The position numbers and the translations under genes are program-made. A stretch of 64,000 nt of DNA, from positions 1-64,000 of the forward strand of contig JAAWCE010000027.1 in assembly GCA_022793065.1 (NCBI GenBank), read 5' to 3'. The DNA is from Lachnospiraceae bacterium (GTDB lineage: Bacteria > Bacillota > Clostridia > Lachnospirales > Lachnospiraceae). The notes beneath the pieces were generated by a model, which saw nothing but the letters and a program-made list of their open reading frames with translations, was not told where the DNA came from and made no database searches. Shown one piece after another: positions 9,210 to 19,125 of this stretch (its first letter is position 1; every line of letters begins with the position of its first letter).

Positions 9210-10616
9210 ATGAAAATGGAAGGAAAGCATTTGACAAATACAAAGAGTTTAAGAGGAGAAAAGTGCCTTGTGGTTGGTTCCGGTATCAGCGGGATTGGGT
9301 CAGTGGGACTTTTGGAGCATATGGGGGCTGACGTAGTACTCTATGACGGTAAGGAAGGGCTGACGGAAGCCGAACTACGAACAAAGCTGCCGGAGAAAAG
9401 TAAGGCTGTCTGTAAGACGGGAGAGATTCCTCCACAGATCATAAAGGAAACGGCAACTGTGGTTCTGAGCCCCGGAGTTCCCGTAGATATTCCCCTTGTC
9501 AATGATTTCAGAGCGGAAGGAGCGGAAATCATCGGCGAAATTGAACTGGGTTATCGGGAGGAAAAAGGCAGAGTAGCCGCTATAACGGGCACCAATGGCA
9601 AGACCACCACTACCACTTTGGCAGGAGAGATTATGAAAGCCCATTGGGGGGAGGAAAATGTGTTTGTGGTGGGAAATATCGGCAATCCATATACGTCGGA
9701 ATGTTTGAAAACCACATCGCAAACAGTGACGGTGGGAGAAATCAGTTCTTTTCAGCTTGAGACCATTCAAATGTTTCATCCTGTTGTGTCCGCCATATTG
9801 AATATAACGCCGGATCATCTGAATCGTCATCATACCATGGAAGCATATGTGGCCGCAAAGGAGGCCATTGCACGAAACCAGACAAAGGAGGATATCTGCG
9901 TTCTGAATTATGAGAACGGATATACAAGGGATTTTGCCGCCAGATGTCCGGCCAGGGTGGTATTCTTTTCTTCCGAAAGGGAGTTGGATGAGGGTTATTT
10001 CCGACGAGGGAATAAGATTGTAAAGGCGAGCGGGGGACAGGAAGAGGAATTGCTTGACATTTACACTGATATGAATTTGGTGGGAATGTGTAATGTGGAA
10101 AATGTAATGGCTGCCATTGCCATCTGCGAGGGAATGGGTGTACCGATGGATACCATCCTGTCTGTGGTGAGGAAATTTCATGCGGTGGAGCATCGAATTG
10201 AATTTGTTGCCGTCAAAAAAGGGGTGGATTACTACAATGATTCCAAAGGGACCAATCCCGACGCGGCAATTCAGGGAATTCGTGCCATGAGTAAACCCAC
10301 AATTCTCATTGGGGGAGGATATGACAAAGAAAGTGAATATGACGAATGGATTGAGAATTTCGATGGAAAAGTAAAGTGGTTGGTGTTAATTGGCCAGACA
10401 AAGGAAAAAATTGCGGCCTGTGCAAGGCGGCATGGATTTGAAAGAATCTGTTTTGCAGATACCTTTGAGGAATGTCTGGAACTTTGCACACAGCTTGCAG
10501 AACAGGGTGACGCGGTACTGTTGTCACCGGCCTGTGCAAGCTGGGGGATGTTTCCAAACTATGAGGTGAGGGGAGAGAAATTTAAAGCGTATGTAAATCA
10601 ATTACCTTCCACATAA
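9210..10616 (+). CDS. murD: UDP-N-acetylmuramoyl-L-alanine--D-glutamate ligase
   Basis: ITGTNGKTTTTTL, ITPDHLNRH, YYNDSKGTNPDA motifs. Confidence 0.95.
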   Translation: MKMEGKHLTNTKSLRGEKCLVVGSGISGIGSVGLLEHMGADVVLYDGKEGLTEAELRTKLPEKSKAVCKTGEIPPQIIKETATVVLSPGVPVDIPLVNDFRAEGAEIIGEIELGYREEKGRVAAITGTNGKTTTTTLAGEIMKAHWGEENVFVVGNIGNPYTSECLKTTSQTVTVGEISSFQLETIQMFHPVVSAILNITPDHLNRHHTMEAYVAAKEAIARNQTKEDICVLNYENGYTRDFAARCPARVVFFSSERELDEGYFRRGNKIVKASGGQEEELLDIYTDMNLVGMCNVENVMAAIAICEGMGVPMDTILSVVRKFHAVEHRIEFVAVKKGVDYYNDSKGTNPDAAIQGIRAMSKPTILIGGGYDKESEYDEWIENFDGKVKWLVLIGQTKEKIAACARRHGFERICFADTFEECLELCTQLAEQGDAVLLSPACASWGMFPNYEVRGEKFKAYVNQLPST

Positions 10617-10681
10617 GGAGACGTAATCGTATCTACGGATTCTGGTTCCGGGTGGCTGGTAACTTCGGATAAGGAGTGCTT

Positions 10682-11968
10682 ATGGCAGCAAATGCAAAAA
10701 GAAATCTGCGTGAAAAAAAGGACTATCGCGCTAAAAGTGATTCCCATGAAAGAAATGATGCTCAGGAAAAAATAGATTCATATGAAAAAAATGCTTATGG
10801 CGAGAGAAGCCGCAGAAGCACCAGGCAGAAGAAAAAAGAACAATCCGAATACTTCTTTGATTACAGTCTCCTTTTTATCGTATTATTTTTAATGGGGTTC
10901 GGACTGGTGATGATTTATTCAGCCAGTTCTTATCAGGCATTTCTTGAATTTGAGGATTCGGCTTATTATCTGAAGAAACAGTTGATTGCCAGCATTATAG
11001 GACTTGTGGTGATGATTGTGGTTGCCAATATTCCATATCATTTTTGGGAAAGATTTTATATACTTGGCTATGTGGTTTCTGCCGTTATGGTGCCGATGGT
11101 ATTGACCCCCCTTGGAGTGGAGTCCCATGGCGCCCGTCGGTGGATTGCCATTCCGGGAATCGGGCTCAACATCCAGCCGGCAGAGGTGGCAAAACTTTGT
11201 ATGATTCTTTTCCTTGCGGTAATGGTGTGTAAGATGGGGAAGGGAATCCGCACCATGAAAGGTTTTTGCGTCATGGTGGCGTTTCCGCTTCCTATTGTAC
11301 TGGAAGTTTATATGATTACCAAAAATTTGAGTTCGGCAATTATTATTCTTGGGATTTCTATCCTGATGGTCTTTGTAGCCAGTCCGGATTATAAGAAATT
11401 TATCGTTATGGCATTGCTGGTTTTTGCCGCCGCCGCTTTGGTGGTTTATCTGGTGGTATCCGGAAACGACTTTATGGCATTCCGCGGCAACCGTATCCTT
11501 TCATGGCTGGATCCGGAGAGTGATCCTACGGATACAGGCTTTCAGACGTTGCAGGGGTTGTACGCCATAGGAAGCGGAGGAATTTTTGGCAAGGGACTTG
11601 GGCAGAGTATGCAGAAGCTGAGCTTTCTGCCGGAGGCTCAGAATGATATGATCTTTTCCATTATCTGTGAAGAACTGGGGCTGTTTGGCGCAGTTGCAAT
11701 TATATTAATGTTTATTATGTTGCTTTGGCGTATGATGGTGATTGCCAACAATGCGCCGGACCTGTTCGGTGCAATGCTGGTGGTGGGGGTGATGGGACAT
11801 ATAACCATACAGGCCATTTTAAATATTGCCGTGGTGACAGCCACCATACCCAATACGGGTATTTCCCTTCCCTTTATCAGTTACGGAGGTTCCTCCGTTA
11901 TGTTTCTGCTCATTGAGGTGGGGCTGGTCTTAAGTGTGGCAAGGCGGATACAACTGAAAGAATTGTAA
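10682..11968 (+). CDS. ftsW: SEDS-family glycosyltransferase FtsW/SpoVE
   Basis: SEDS motifs MIYSASSYQAF, HGARRWIAIPGIGLNIQPAE, ISYGGSS; dcw position; RBS aaggag before ATG 10682. Confidence 0.88.
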   Translation: MAANAKRNLREKKDYRAKSDSHERNDAQEKIDSYEKNAYGERSRRSTRQKKKEQSEYFFDYSLLFIVLFLMGFGLVMIYSASSYQAFLEFEDSAYYLKKQLIASIIGLVVMIVVANIPYHFWERFYILGYVVSAVMVPMVLTPLGVESHGARRWIAIPGIGLNIQPAEVAKLCMILFLAVMVCKMGKGIRTMKGFCVMVAFPLPIVLEVYMITKNLSSAIIILGISILMVFVASPDYKKFIVMALLVFAAAALVVYLVVSGNDFMAFRGNRILSWLDPESDPTDTGFQTLQGLYAIGSGGIFGKGLGQSMQKLSFLPEAQNDMIFSIICEELGLFGAVAIILMFIMLLWRMMVIANNAPDLFGAMLVVGVMGHITIQAILNIAVVTATIPNTGISLPFISYGGSSVMFLLIEVGLVLSVARRIQLKEL

Positions 11969-12071
11969 TCGTTAAAGGCAGTTCTGCATAGAATTATGTG
12001 AAACAAGGTACATATGGGGCCCGGTGTTCATAGGATAGAATATGTTAATTAAATAAGCCGGATGGTGCTTT

Positions 12072-13322
12072 ATGGATTCTATTCGTATTCAGGGCAGAAT
12101 TGCCCTACAGGGAAAGGTTCGTATACAGGGCTCGAAAAATGCTTCGCTGCCTGTCCTGGCGGCAACAATTTTGACAGGGGATGTCTCTGTCATCAGGAAT
12201 TGTCCCAGGATAGCGGATGTACATTCCATGGTGAGCCTGTTAAAAAGCCTTGGCTGTAGTGTACACTGGCAGGAAAAGGGACTTGTTATTGATTCTTCAC
12301 AGGTGAGAAGGGATGAGATGCCTGAGGATGCGGTGACGGGAATGCGTTCTTCCCTCTGTCTGCTGGGTGCGTTAATCGGCAGATGCAGGGAAGTGATTAT
12401 GGAACATCCGGGCGGCTGCGTCATCGGTGAGCGTCCTATTGATCTGCATTTGTCCGCACTAAAGCAGATGGGAGTAGAATTTACGGAAAAAGGCAACAAG
12501 CTTATGGCCAGAGTGTCAGGGCTTCACGGGACTAAAATCTGTCTTCCGTTTCCCTCCGTGGGTGCAACGGAAAATATTGTACTGGCAGGGGTGATGGCAG
12601 ATGGAGATACCATTTTGGAAGGAGCTGCATTGGAGCCGGAGATTTCGGCGCTGTGCCGGTATCTGTGCTGCTGCGGTGCCTGTATTGAAGGTCAGGGAAC
12701 CGGTCGGCTGGTAATTCATGGGGGAAGGAAACTTAGGGGAACCGAATATACCGTTCCGGCGGACAGAATTGTGGCCGGCACGTACCTGTTTGGCTGTATT
12801 GGGGTGGGAGGATGCGTTCTTCTGGAACAGGCGCCGGGGAAGGAAATGGCTGCCGTTCTCAATACTGCGGAGCAAATGGGAGGACATGTGTATTGTACGC
12901 CGGAGGGAATTTATGTACAGGCGCCCATAAGGCCAGCGCCCATAAGGATAGTCACCAAACCTTATCCCGGATTCCCCACAGATCTTCAATCGGTGGCATT
13001 GGCGGTGGAAACCATGGGAAGGGGATGCAGCAGAATAGATGAGGCTATCTTCGAGAATCGTTTTCGGATTCTGGAAGATTTGGATAAAATGGGTGCGGAT
13101 ACCTGTCAGAAGGACTCCCATAGTGTATTGATTCGGGGTGTGGAGATGCTGCACGGCGCAAGCGTATGTGCAAAAGAGTTGCGGGGCGGCGCCGCGTTGG
13201 TGGTTGCGGGCCTGATGGCGGAAGGAGAAACCGTTGTGAGCGGATGCTCATATATATACCGCGGATATGAAAATATCTGCAGGGATTTCAGAGAATTAGG
13301 AGCGCGGGTGGTTAGTGTATAA
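12072..13322 (+). CDS. murA: UDP-N-acetylglucosamine 1-carboxyvinyltransferase
   Basis: IQGSKNASLPVLAA, PGFPTDLQ, EPSP-synthase-like fold sequence. Confidence 0.95.
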   Translation: MDSIRIQGRIALQGKVRIQGSKNASLPVLAATILTGDVSVIRNCPRIADVHSMVSLLKSLGCSVHWQEKGLVIDSSQVRRDEMPEDAVTGMRSSLCLLGALIGRCREVIMEHPGGCVIGERPIDLHLSALKQMGVEFTEKGNKLMARVSGLHGTKICLPFPSVGATENIVLAGVMADGDTILEGAALEPEISALCRYLCCCGACIEGQGTGRLVIHGGRKLRGTEYTVPADRIVAGTYLFGCIGVGGCVLLEQAPGKEMAAVLNTAEQMGGHVYCTPEGIYVQAPIRPAPIRIVTKPYPGFPTDLQSVALAVETMGRGCSRIDEAIFENRFRILEDLDKMGADTCQKDSHSVLIRGVEMLHGASVCAKELRGGAALVVAGLMAEGETVVSGCSYIYRGYENICRDFRELGARVVSV

Positions 13323-14049
13323 GAGCAAAAGAACGCATGTTGCCATATTGATCATTGTCGTCCTGGCAGTATTATTGGGGGTGGGAAATTACATCAAAAC
13401 AAATTATACTGTCCGGACGGTTTATGTGGAAGGAAATATTCATTATACAGAAGATGAAATCAAGAGAATGGTCATGGACGGGATACTGGGAGATAATTCA
13501 CTGTATCTTTCCTTTAAATACAAGAACAAAGATGTCAAGGGGATTCCTTTTGTGGATGTGCTGAATGTGGATATATTATCTGCGGACACAATCAAGATTA
13601 CGGTATACGAAAAAAGTCTCACTGGATACGTAAAATATCTGGATACTTATGTATACTTTGACAGGGATGGCTATGTGGTGGAAAATTCTAATATCAAGAC
13701 CGTTGGGATCCCTCAGGTGACAGGGCTGGAATTTGACCATATTATTGTAGGTGAGCCGATTCCGGTGGAAGATAAGGAAGTTTTTCAGAAGATTTTGGAT
13801 ATTACAAAGCTTTTGAACAAATACAACTTGATATCGGATAAAATTTATTTTAATAAATCGGGAGAAATTACAGTTTTTTTTGAAAATGTAAAGGTAGCGC
13901 TGGGAGGAGACAGAGCTACCCTGGAGGACAAGCTTATGCTGCTTCCAAAGCTGTTACAGGAGCTTTCGGGAAAAAAAGGGACGCTGCAGATGCAGACTTA
14001 TGATGAGGATAGCGGAAAATATACATTTCAGCCGGAAAAGTCCGGTTAA
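13315..14049 (+). CDS. ftsQ: Cell division protein FtsQ/DivIB (POTRA domain)
   Basis: Single N-terminal TM followed by POTRA-like VRTVYVEGNIHYTEDEIKRM; located between murA and ftsZ. Confidence 0.85.
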   Translation: MYKSKRTHVAILIIVVLAVLLGVGNYIKTNYTVRTVYVEGNIHYTEDEIKRMVMDGILGDNSLYLSFKYKNKDVKGIPFVDVLNVDILSADTIKITVYEKSLTGYVKYLDTYVYFDRDGYVVENSNIKTVGIPQVTGLEFDHIIVGEPIPVEDKEVFQKILDITKLLNKYNLISDKIYFNKSGEITVFFENVKVALGGDRATLEDKLMLLPKLLQELSGKKGTLQMQTYDEDSGKYTFQPEKSG

Positions 14050-14144
14050 ATAATCTTTTTTCAAAAAATAGTTGCGAAATTCTTGAAAAAATTATATGAT
14101 AGTAGATATGGAGTGAAATGGTAAAGAAAAAGGAGGAAATACCT

Positions 14145-15326
14145 TTGCTGGAAATTAAGACAAACGATGCTGAATCTGCTGCTAAGATTATTGTGGTCGG
14201 TGTAGGTGGCGCAGGTAATAATGCTGTAAATAGAATGGTAGAAGAACAAATTAACGGTGTGGAATTTATTGGTGTAAATACGGACAAGCAGGCATTACAG
14301 TTGTGTAAGGCACCGAAGCTTTTGCAGATAGGAGAGAAGCTGACGAAAGGGCTGGGAGCCGGAGCGAAGCCGGAAGTGGGCGAAAAGGCTGCGGAAGAAA
14401 GTGCGGAAGAGATATCATCTGCGTTAAAAGGGTCCGACATGGTGTTTGTCACTTGCGGTATGGGAGGCGGCACGGGAACCGGAGCTGCGCCCGTGGTAGC
14501 AAAACTGGCAAAGGAAATGGGAATCCTGACAGTGGGAGTGGTTACGAAACCATTTCGCTTTGAAGCCAAGACCCGAATGGTAAATGCAAATAATGGCATT
14601 GAGCGTATCAAGGAGTATGTGGATACTTTAATTGTCATACCCAATGATAAACTATTGGAGATTGTGGACAGGCGTACCACCATGCCGGAGGCGCTCAAGA
14701 AAGCGGACGCTGTATTGCAGCAGGCAGTGCAGGGGATTACAGACCTGATTAACCGGGCGGCTTTGATTAATTTGGATTTTGCGGACGTACAGACGGTTAT
14801 GAAGGACAAGGGAATCGCGCATATTGGTATCGGCGAGGGCAAGGGCGACGACAAGGCTTTGGCTGCGGTGAAAATGGCGGTGGAGAGTCCTTTGTTAGAG
14901 ACCAATATTACCAGTGCAACAGATGTCATCCTCAATCTGTCAGGGGATATTACATTGCCGGATGTAAACGATGCTGCGGAATACATTCAACAGTTTACCG
15001 GTGAGGATATTAATATTATCGTGGGCGCTATGTATGATGAGTCCGCTACGGATAGCTGTACGGTTACTGTGATTGCTACGGGGCTGGACGAATCTCTGAA
15101 CAATCCTCCGCTGCAATCGCGGTTTGGAATGAGTTCCCCCTACAGACAACAGAACGTGTCCAATTCGATCAAGAATCTGAATGTGCAGCCTACCACAGTA
15201 CAGCCTCAGCCTGTGGTGGAACAGCAAGTGCAGGTACAACTGCAAGGAGTACCGAAACCAGTGGATATCCGTGCTAACGTTGTGGAGAAGACATTGAAGA
15301 TTCCGGAGTTCCTTCAAAGAAAATAA
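14145..15326 (+). CDS. ftsZ: Cell division protein FtsZ
   Basis: [23 protein letters not shown] tubulin signature; TTG at 14145 with aaaggaggaaa RBS gives MLEIKTN-, like other FtsZ N-termini; listed ORF starts at 14118. Confidence 0.98.
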   Translation: MLEIKTNDAESAAKIIVVGVGGAGNNAVNRMVEEQINGVEFIGVNTDKQALQLCKAPKLLQIGEKLTKGLGAGAKPEVGEKAAEESAEEISSALKGSDMVFVTCGMGGGTGTGAAPVVAKLAKEMGILTVGVVTKPFRFEAKTRMVNANNGIERIKEYVDTLIVIPNDKLLEIVDRRTTMPEALKKADAVLQQAVQGITDLINRAALINLDFADVQTVMKDKGIAHIGIGEGKGDDKALAAVKMAVESPLLETNITSATDVILNLSGDITLPDVNDAAEYIQQFTGEDINIIVGAMYDESATDSCTVTVIATGLDESLNNPPLQSRFGMSSPYRQQNVSNSIKNLNVQPTTVQPQPVVEQQVQVQLQGVPKPVDIRANVVEKTLKIPEFLQRK

Positions 15327-15348
15327 AATTCTATATGGCAGTCTTGTA

Positions 15349-15378
15349 AGCCGGGCAATGGTAAGCCCGGCTCTTTTT
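15349..15378 (+). terminator. Rho-independent terminator after ftsZ
   Basis: agccgggc-aatggtaa-gcccggct followed by cttttt. Confidence 0.85.
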
Positions 15379-15442
15379 GTCGAAAATTTTTATGGAATCC
15401 ACACTCTATTTGACAAATTCTTAAGTCCAATCCCCTTATAAT
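15378..15442 (+). promoter_or_regulatory. Putative spoIIG-type Spo0A-activated promoter
   Basis: TGTCGAA (15378-15384) 0A box; TTGACA (15410) - 21 bp - TATAAT (15437); TGACAAA overlaps the -35. Confidence 0.65.
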
Positions 15443-15464
15443 AATTGTGAAAAGGATGATGCTC

Positions 15465-16355
15465 ATGTACTATGAACTTTATGTGGACAGTTTGTTTTTA
15501 CTCAATTTCATTATGAACCTTTATCTTTTGATACTGGTAGATCGCAGTACGCTTCGTAGCGCGAAAACCGGGAGAATGATTGCAGGCGCCGCTTTGGGAG
15601 CGATTTGTTTTTTGCTGCCTTTTCTGGGGACGGCGCCTGTTATTTTGAAACTGACGGTAGGATTGGCGGCCGGGTGTGTGGGAATGATTTGCATTACTTT
15701 TCCTGTAAAAGGCTTAAGAATGTTTCTTCAGTTGTTGGAAAGACTTGCACTATATTCTTTTGGGATGGGAGGGGCTTTGCTTTTCCTGGTCAGGATTGCA
15801 GGACCCGCAAGAAAAGCAGTTACCGGTGTCATTGGAATTGCGGGAATGGGAGGGGTGGTGTTCCTGTTGTTTCTGAGGTTCAGATATGGGTTGAAGGCAA
15901 AGGACAGTCTGTGTAGGGCGAAACTGCTCTGGGACGAGAGAGAAGCAGCCGTATGGGCTTTGGTTGATTCAGGCAATAGTCTGGTGGAACCAATCAGCGG
16001 GCAACCGGTCTGCATTGTGGAGAGGGAAGTATTTGACAGGATTCGGAAGGATGAAGAGAAGGGATTTCGCGTCATACCCTACCACAGCATCGGTAAGAAA
16101 AGAGGAATTTTGCCAGGGTATCTGCTTCCGGAGCTGCTTTTAGAGTTGGATGGAATGAAAATGTCATTTAAGGACATTTACATAGCCGTCAGTGATGAAG
16201 AAATTTCCCATGCAGAAAGTACCGGAGAGGAATCCGTGAAAATGATTATTAACCCAAAGCTCTTTGCGGAGCATAAAAAAGGGAAGCCGAAGAAACGGCA
16301 GAATGTGAGGCGTAATGATTCTGAAAGTGACGATACCAGGCAAAATGCAGTTTAA
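15465..16355 (+). CDS. spoIIGA: Sigma-E processing peptidase SpoIIGA
   Basis: [22 protein letters not shown]-terminus, five-TM pattern, aspartyl motif VDSGNSL; upstream of sigE. Confidence 0.93.
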   Translation: MYYELYVDSLFLLNFIMNLYLLILVDRSTLRSAKTGRMIAGAALGAICFLLPFLGTAPVILKLTVGLAAGCVGMICITFPVKGLRMFLQLLERLALYSFGMGGALLFLVRIAGPARKAVTGVIGIAGMGGVVFLLFLRFRYGLKAKDSLCRAKLLWDEREAAVWALVDSGNSLVEPISGQPVCIVEREVFDRIRKDEEKGFRVIPYHSIGKKRGILPGYLLPELLLELDGMKMSFKDIYIAVSDEEISHAESTGEESVKMIINPKLFAEHKKGKPKKRQNVRRNDSESDDTRQNAV

Positions 16356-17052
16356 AATGATACGCAGAGAAAATTTCCTTCTGCACAGGAAAGGGGACAT
16401 CCATTATATCGGTGGAGCGGAGGTATTGCCCCCGCCTTTGGAGGTGGAGAGAGAAAGTCAGGTAATCGGTGACCTGGGAACGGAATATGATGATGAAGCA
16501 AAGGCAATTCTGATAGAACACAATCTCCGTCTGGTAGTGTATATTGCAAAGAAATTTGACAATACCGGTGTGGGGGTGGAAGATTTGATATCCATTGGCA
16601 CCATTGGGCTGATTAAGTCCATTAATACCTTTAAACCTGATAAGAATATTAAATTGGCAACTTATGCGTCCAGATGTATTGAAAACGAGATATTGATGTA
16701 TCTGCGCAGAAATAATAAGACGAAGCTGGAAGTGTCTATTGATGAGCCCTTGAATGTTGATTGGGACGGCAATGAATTGCTTCTGTCGGATATTTTGGGA
16801 ACGGATGACGACGTGATCTATCGGGATATTGAAAATGAAGTGGAGCGCAAGTTATTATTGGGAGCTGTCAGCAAGCTTTCGGAGAGGGAAAAGAAAATTA
16901 TCAGTTTGAGATTTGGATTGGGAACAAAGGATGGGCAGGAAATGACACAGAAAGAAGTGGCGTCTCTGCTGGGAATCTCCCAGTCATACATATCCCGGTT
17001 GGAAAAAAAGATTATGCGGCAGCTCAAGAAGGAAATGAGCAACAATATTTAA
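16315..17052 (+). CDS. sigE: RNA polymerase sporulation sigma factor SigE
   Basis: Pro-sequence plus [12 protein letters not shown], sigma-70 regions 2 and 4. Confidence 0.95.
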   Translation: MILKVTIPGKMQFKMIRRENFLLHRKGDIHYIGGAEVLPPPLEVERESQVIGDLGTEYDDEAKAILIEHNLRLVVYIAKKFDNTGVGVEDLISIGTIGLIKSINTFKPDKNIKLATYASRCIENEILMYLRRNNKTKLEVSIDEPLNVDWDGNELLLSDILGTDDDVIYRDIENEVERKLLLGAVSKLSEREKKIISLRFGLGTKDGQEMTQKEVASLLGISQSYISRLEKKIMRQLKKEMSNNI

Positions 17053-17184
17053 TTTAGGGGTTTTCAGTTGGGAGGAAATGGGGTATAATATTCACACATA
17101 AGGGCTTCGATTCATGCGTGCCGAAGGGCGCGAAAGTAAGAAATAAATGCTGACAACATCCTATGTCAGGTTTGGAAAGGTATT

Positions 17185-17499
17185 GTGGCGGCGTTGATTG
17201 GGCGTGATGATATATTATCAATGGAATATCTCAAGAAGACAGAATTTACAGGGTGTCATCAGGGAATGCGCTATCGGCTGGAGGGGATTTCGGCACAGGA
17301 TGGGGATAAGAAACTGCGCTGTACCATATGGCCGGAGCCGTTTAATTTTTTTAAGACGCCTGATGAAGAGAAAGAATCTGCAGAGTTCCCTTTTGCGGAG
17401 GAAGGAATTGTGGAGGCTGTGGCATGGATGAATGGCAGGCTTTCGGAGGAAAAGGGTAAATGGGAGCATGCAGGAGAGAGCTGGGAGAAGTATCGGTAA
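17185..17499 (+). CDS. Hypothetical protein
   Basis: ORF in the co-directional gap between sigE and vanZ-like gene; start 17185 (GTG) or 17221 (ATG). Confidence 0.6.
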   Translation: MAALIGRDDILSMEYLKKTEFTGCHQGMRYRLEGISAQDGDKKLRCTIWPEPFNFFKTPDEEKESAEFPFAEEGIVEAVAWMNGRLSEEKGKWEHAGESWEKYR

Positions 17500-17557
17500 A
17501 GTCAAAAGATAGACTGGCCGGGCTGTGACAAGCAATGACAATGGAGAGCATGTTAAA

Positions 17558-18076
17558 ATGATACATTATATATATATGGATATGTTATCCATGATACAGT
17601 ATCTTCCCTATGGAATGATGGTAGGGATTCCCATAATTGCCATTCTTATGTATGTGGTATGCAAAATGGGAAAGTGTGAAAATATGAAACCGGCAGCAAT
17701 GTTGCCGGTTGTTTTCTTTGGCTTTTATTTTGCCATGATGATTGTGATTACCTTTCTGTCAAGGGAGAGTGGCAGCAGAAACGGCATGGATTTAAAGCTT
17801 TTTTCCACCTGGGGAATTAATACCAGAAATAACGCTTATGTGGTGGAGAATGTGTTGTTGTTTATTCCGTATGGCTTTTTCGGCAGTCTGGCGTTTGGCA
17901 GGTTAAGGCATTTCTTTGCCAGCCTGGCTTTGGGAACGGCCACCAGTCTAGGAATTGAATGTATGCAGCTTGCAACCGGTCGGGGATTTTTTCAGACAGA
18001 CGACATATGGACAAATGTGTTGGGAACCATCATAGGTTTTTGGATGTTTCGTCTTATTTTTCGTAAGAAAGTCTGA
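17558..18076 (+). CDS. VanZ-like family membrane protein
   Basis: VVENVLLFIPYGFFG, ...SLGIECMQLATGRGFFQTDDIWTNVLGTIIGF pattern typical of VanZ family. Confidence 0.88.
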   Translation: MIHYIYMDMLSMIQYLPYGMMVGIPIIAILMYVVCKMGKCENMKPAAMLPVVFFGFYFAMMIVITFLSRESGSRNGMDLKLFSTWGINTRNNAYVVENVLLFIPYGFFGSLAFGRLRHFFASLALGTATSLGIECMQLATGRGFFQTDDIWTNVLGTIIGFWMFRLIFRKKV

Positions 18077-18100
18077 CAAGCTTAAATGTAGTGTGAATAT

Positions 18101-18131
18101 AAAAAGAGACGGAATATGCCGTCTCTTTTTA
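18101..18131. terminator. Bidirectional terminator between convergent vanZ-like and nrdR
   Basis: aaaaagagacgg-aatatg-ccgtctcttttta. Confidence 0.9.
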
Positions 18132-18145
18132 TATATGAAAGTATA

Positions 18146-18598
18146 TTAGGATTCAAGCAGTTTTTTAAGTTCATCCATAAAGGTATTGACATCTTTAAAT
18201 TCTCTGTACACTGAGGCAAAACGCACATATGCCACAGGGTCCAAATCTTTTAATTTGTTCATGAGCAATTCCCCGATCATCTGGCTGGATATTTCCTTTT
18301 CCCCCAAACTGAAAATTTCGTTTTCCACTTCGTCCGCCAGCAGAGCTATTTGCTGTGCACTGACAGGTCTTTTGTGGCAGGCGCGGATAAGTCCGCCTTC
18401 AATTTTGGAGCGGTCATAGGTTTCCCGGTTGTTGTCTTTTTTTATAACAATCAAGGGAATGGTCTCGATTTTCTCATAGGTGGTAAATCGTTTTCCACAC
18501 TCGTCACAAACCCGCCGACGGCGAATGGAATTGTTATCCTCTGCCGGTCTTGAATCAATGACTCTTGTATTTTCATGGTTACAAAAGGGACATTTCAT
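18146..18598 (-). CDS. nrdR: Transcriptional repressor NrdR
   Basis: MKCPFCNHENTRVIDSRPAEDNNSIRRRRVCDECGKRFTTYE zinc ribbon plus ATP-cone. Confidence 0.97.
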   Translation of the reverse strand: MKCPFCNHENTRVIDSRPAEDNNSIRRRRVCDECGKRFTTYEKIETIPLIVIKKDNNRETYDRSKIEGGLIRACHKRPVSAQQIALLADEVENEIFSLGEKEISSQMIGELLMNKLKDLDPVAYVRFASVYREFKDVNTFMDELKKLLES

Positions 18599-18658
18599 GA
18601 AGTTTCCTCCGCCGTATGGCTGCACCGTAATATTTATACTTCTATTAACGTATCATAT

Positions 18659-18892
18659 TCAGCAGTGAATGTCAACGAGAATAATATCAGGTCCTATTTG
18701 TCTGATATCTTTATACGGAATTACGATATTTGGTTCACAGTTTAGGAAACCCAGTATGCGATTGCAGCCCGGAACCATAATTTTGCAGATACAGCCGGTG
18801 CACTGGTCAAATTCCATGTCACAGACCCGGCCAAGTTTTCTGCAATCTTTTATGTTGATGACATCTTTACATCTTAATTCTGAAAAAAGCAT
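18659..18892 (-). CDS. YlmC/YmxH family sporulation protein (PRC-barrel)
   Basis: MLFSELRCKDVINIKDCRKLGRVCDMEF...IPYKDIRQIGPDIILVDI; start 18892 (or 18901) inside the ORF. Confidence 0.85.
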   Translation of the reverse strand: MLFSELRCKDVINIKDCRKLGRVCDMEFDQCTGCICKIMVPGCNRILGFLNCEPNIVIPYKDIRQIGPDIILVDIHC

Positions 18893-19125
18893 TTCTTTCA
18901 TCTCCCAAAGTGTTCTGCCCTCTTTATTACAAATATGCGGAAGGTCAATAAATGATAACAAAAATATCAAACTCAAAGCAGAGAGGGGAATATTTTCCGG
19001 CGTGGGGCACATACTAGCATTAAGTTAAGAGGCTCAATGTGCCGGCTGAACTGTACCGGCCGCAGAGAGAAGAATAACAGTCGCACCGACACAGGAATCT
19101 GTATAGAAATGAGGAAAGAAAAGAA

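Noticed and set aside
9375-10193. 272-aa minus-strand ORF inside murD
   Set aside because: Fully antisense to a conserved murD; composition typical of a shadow ORF.
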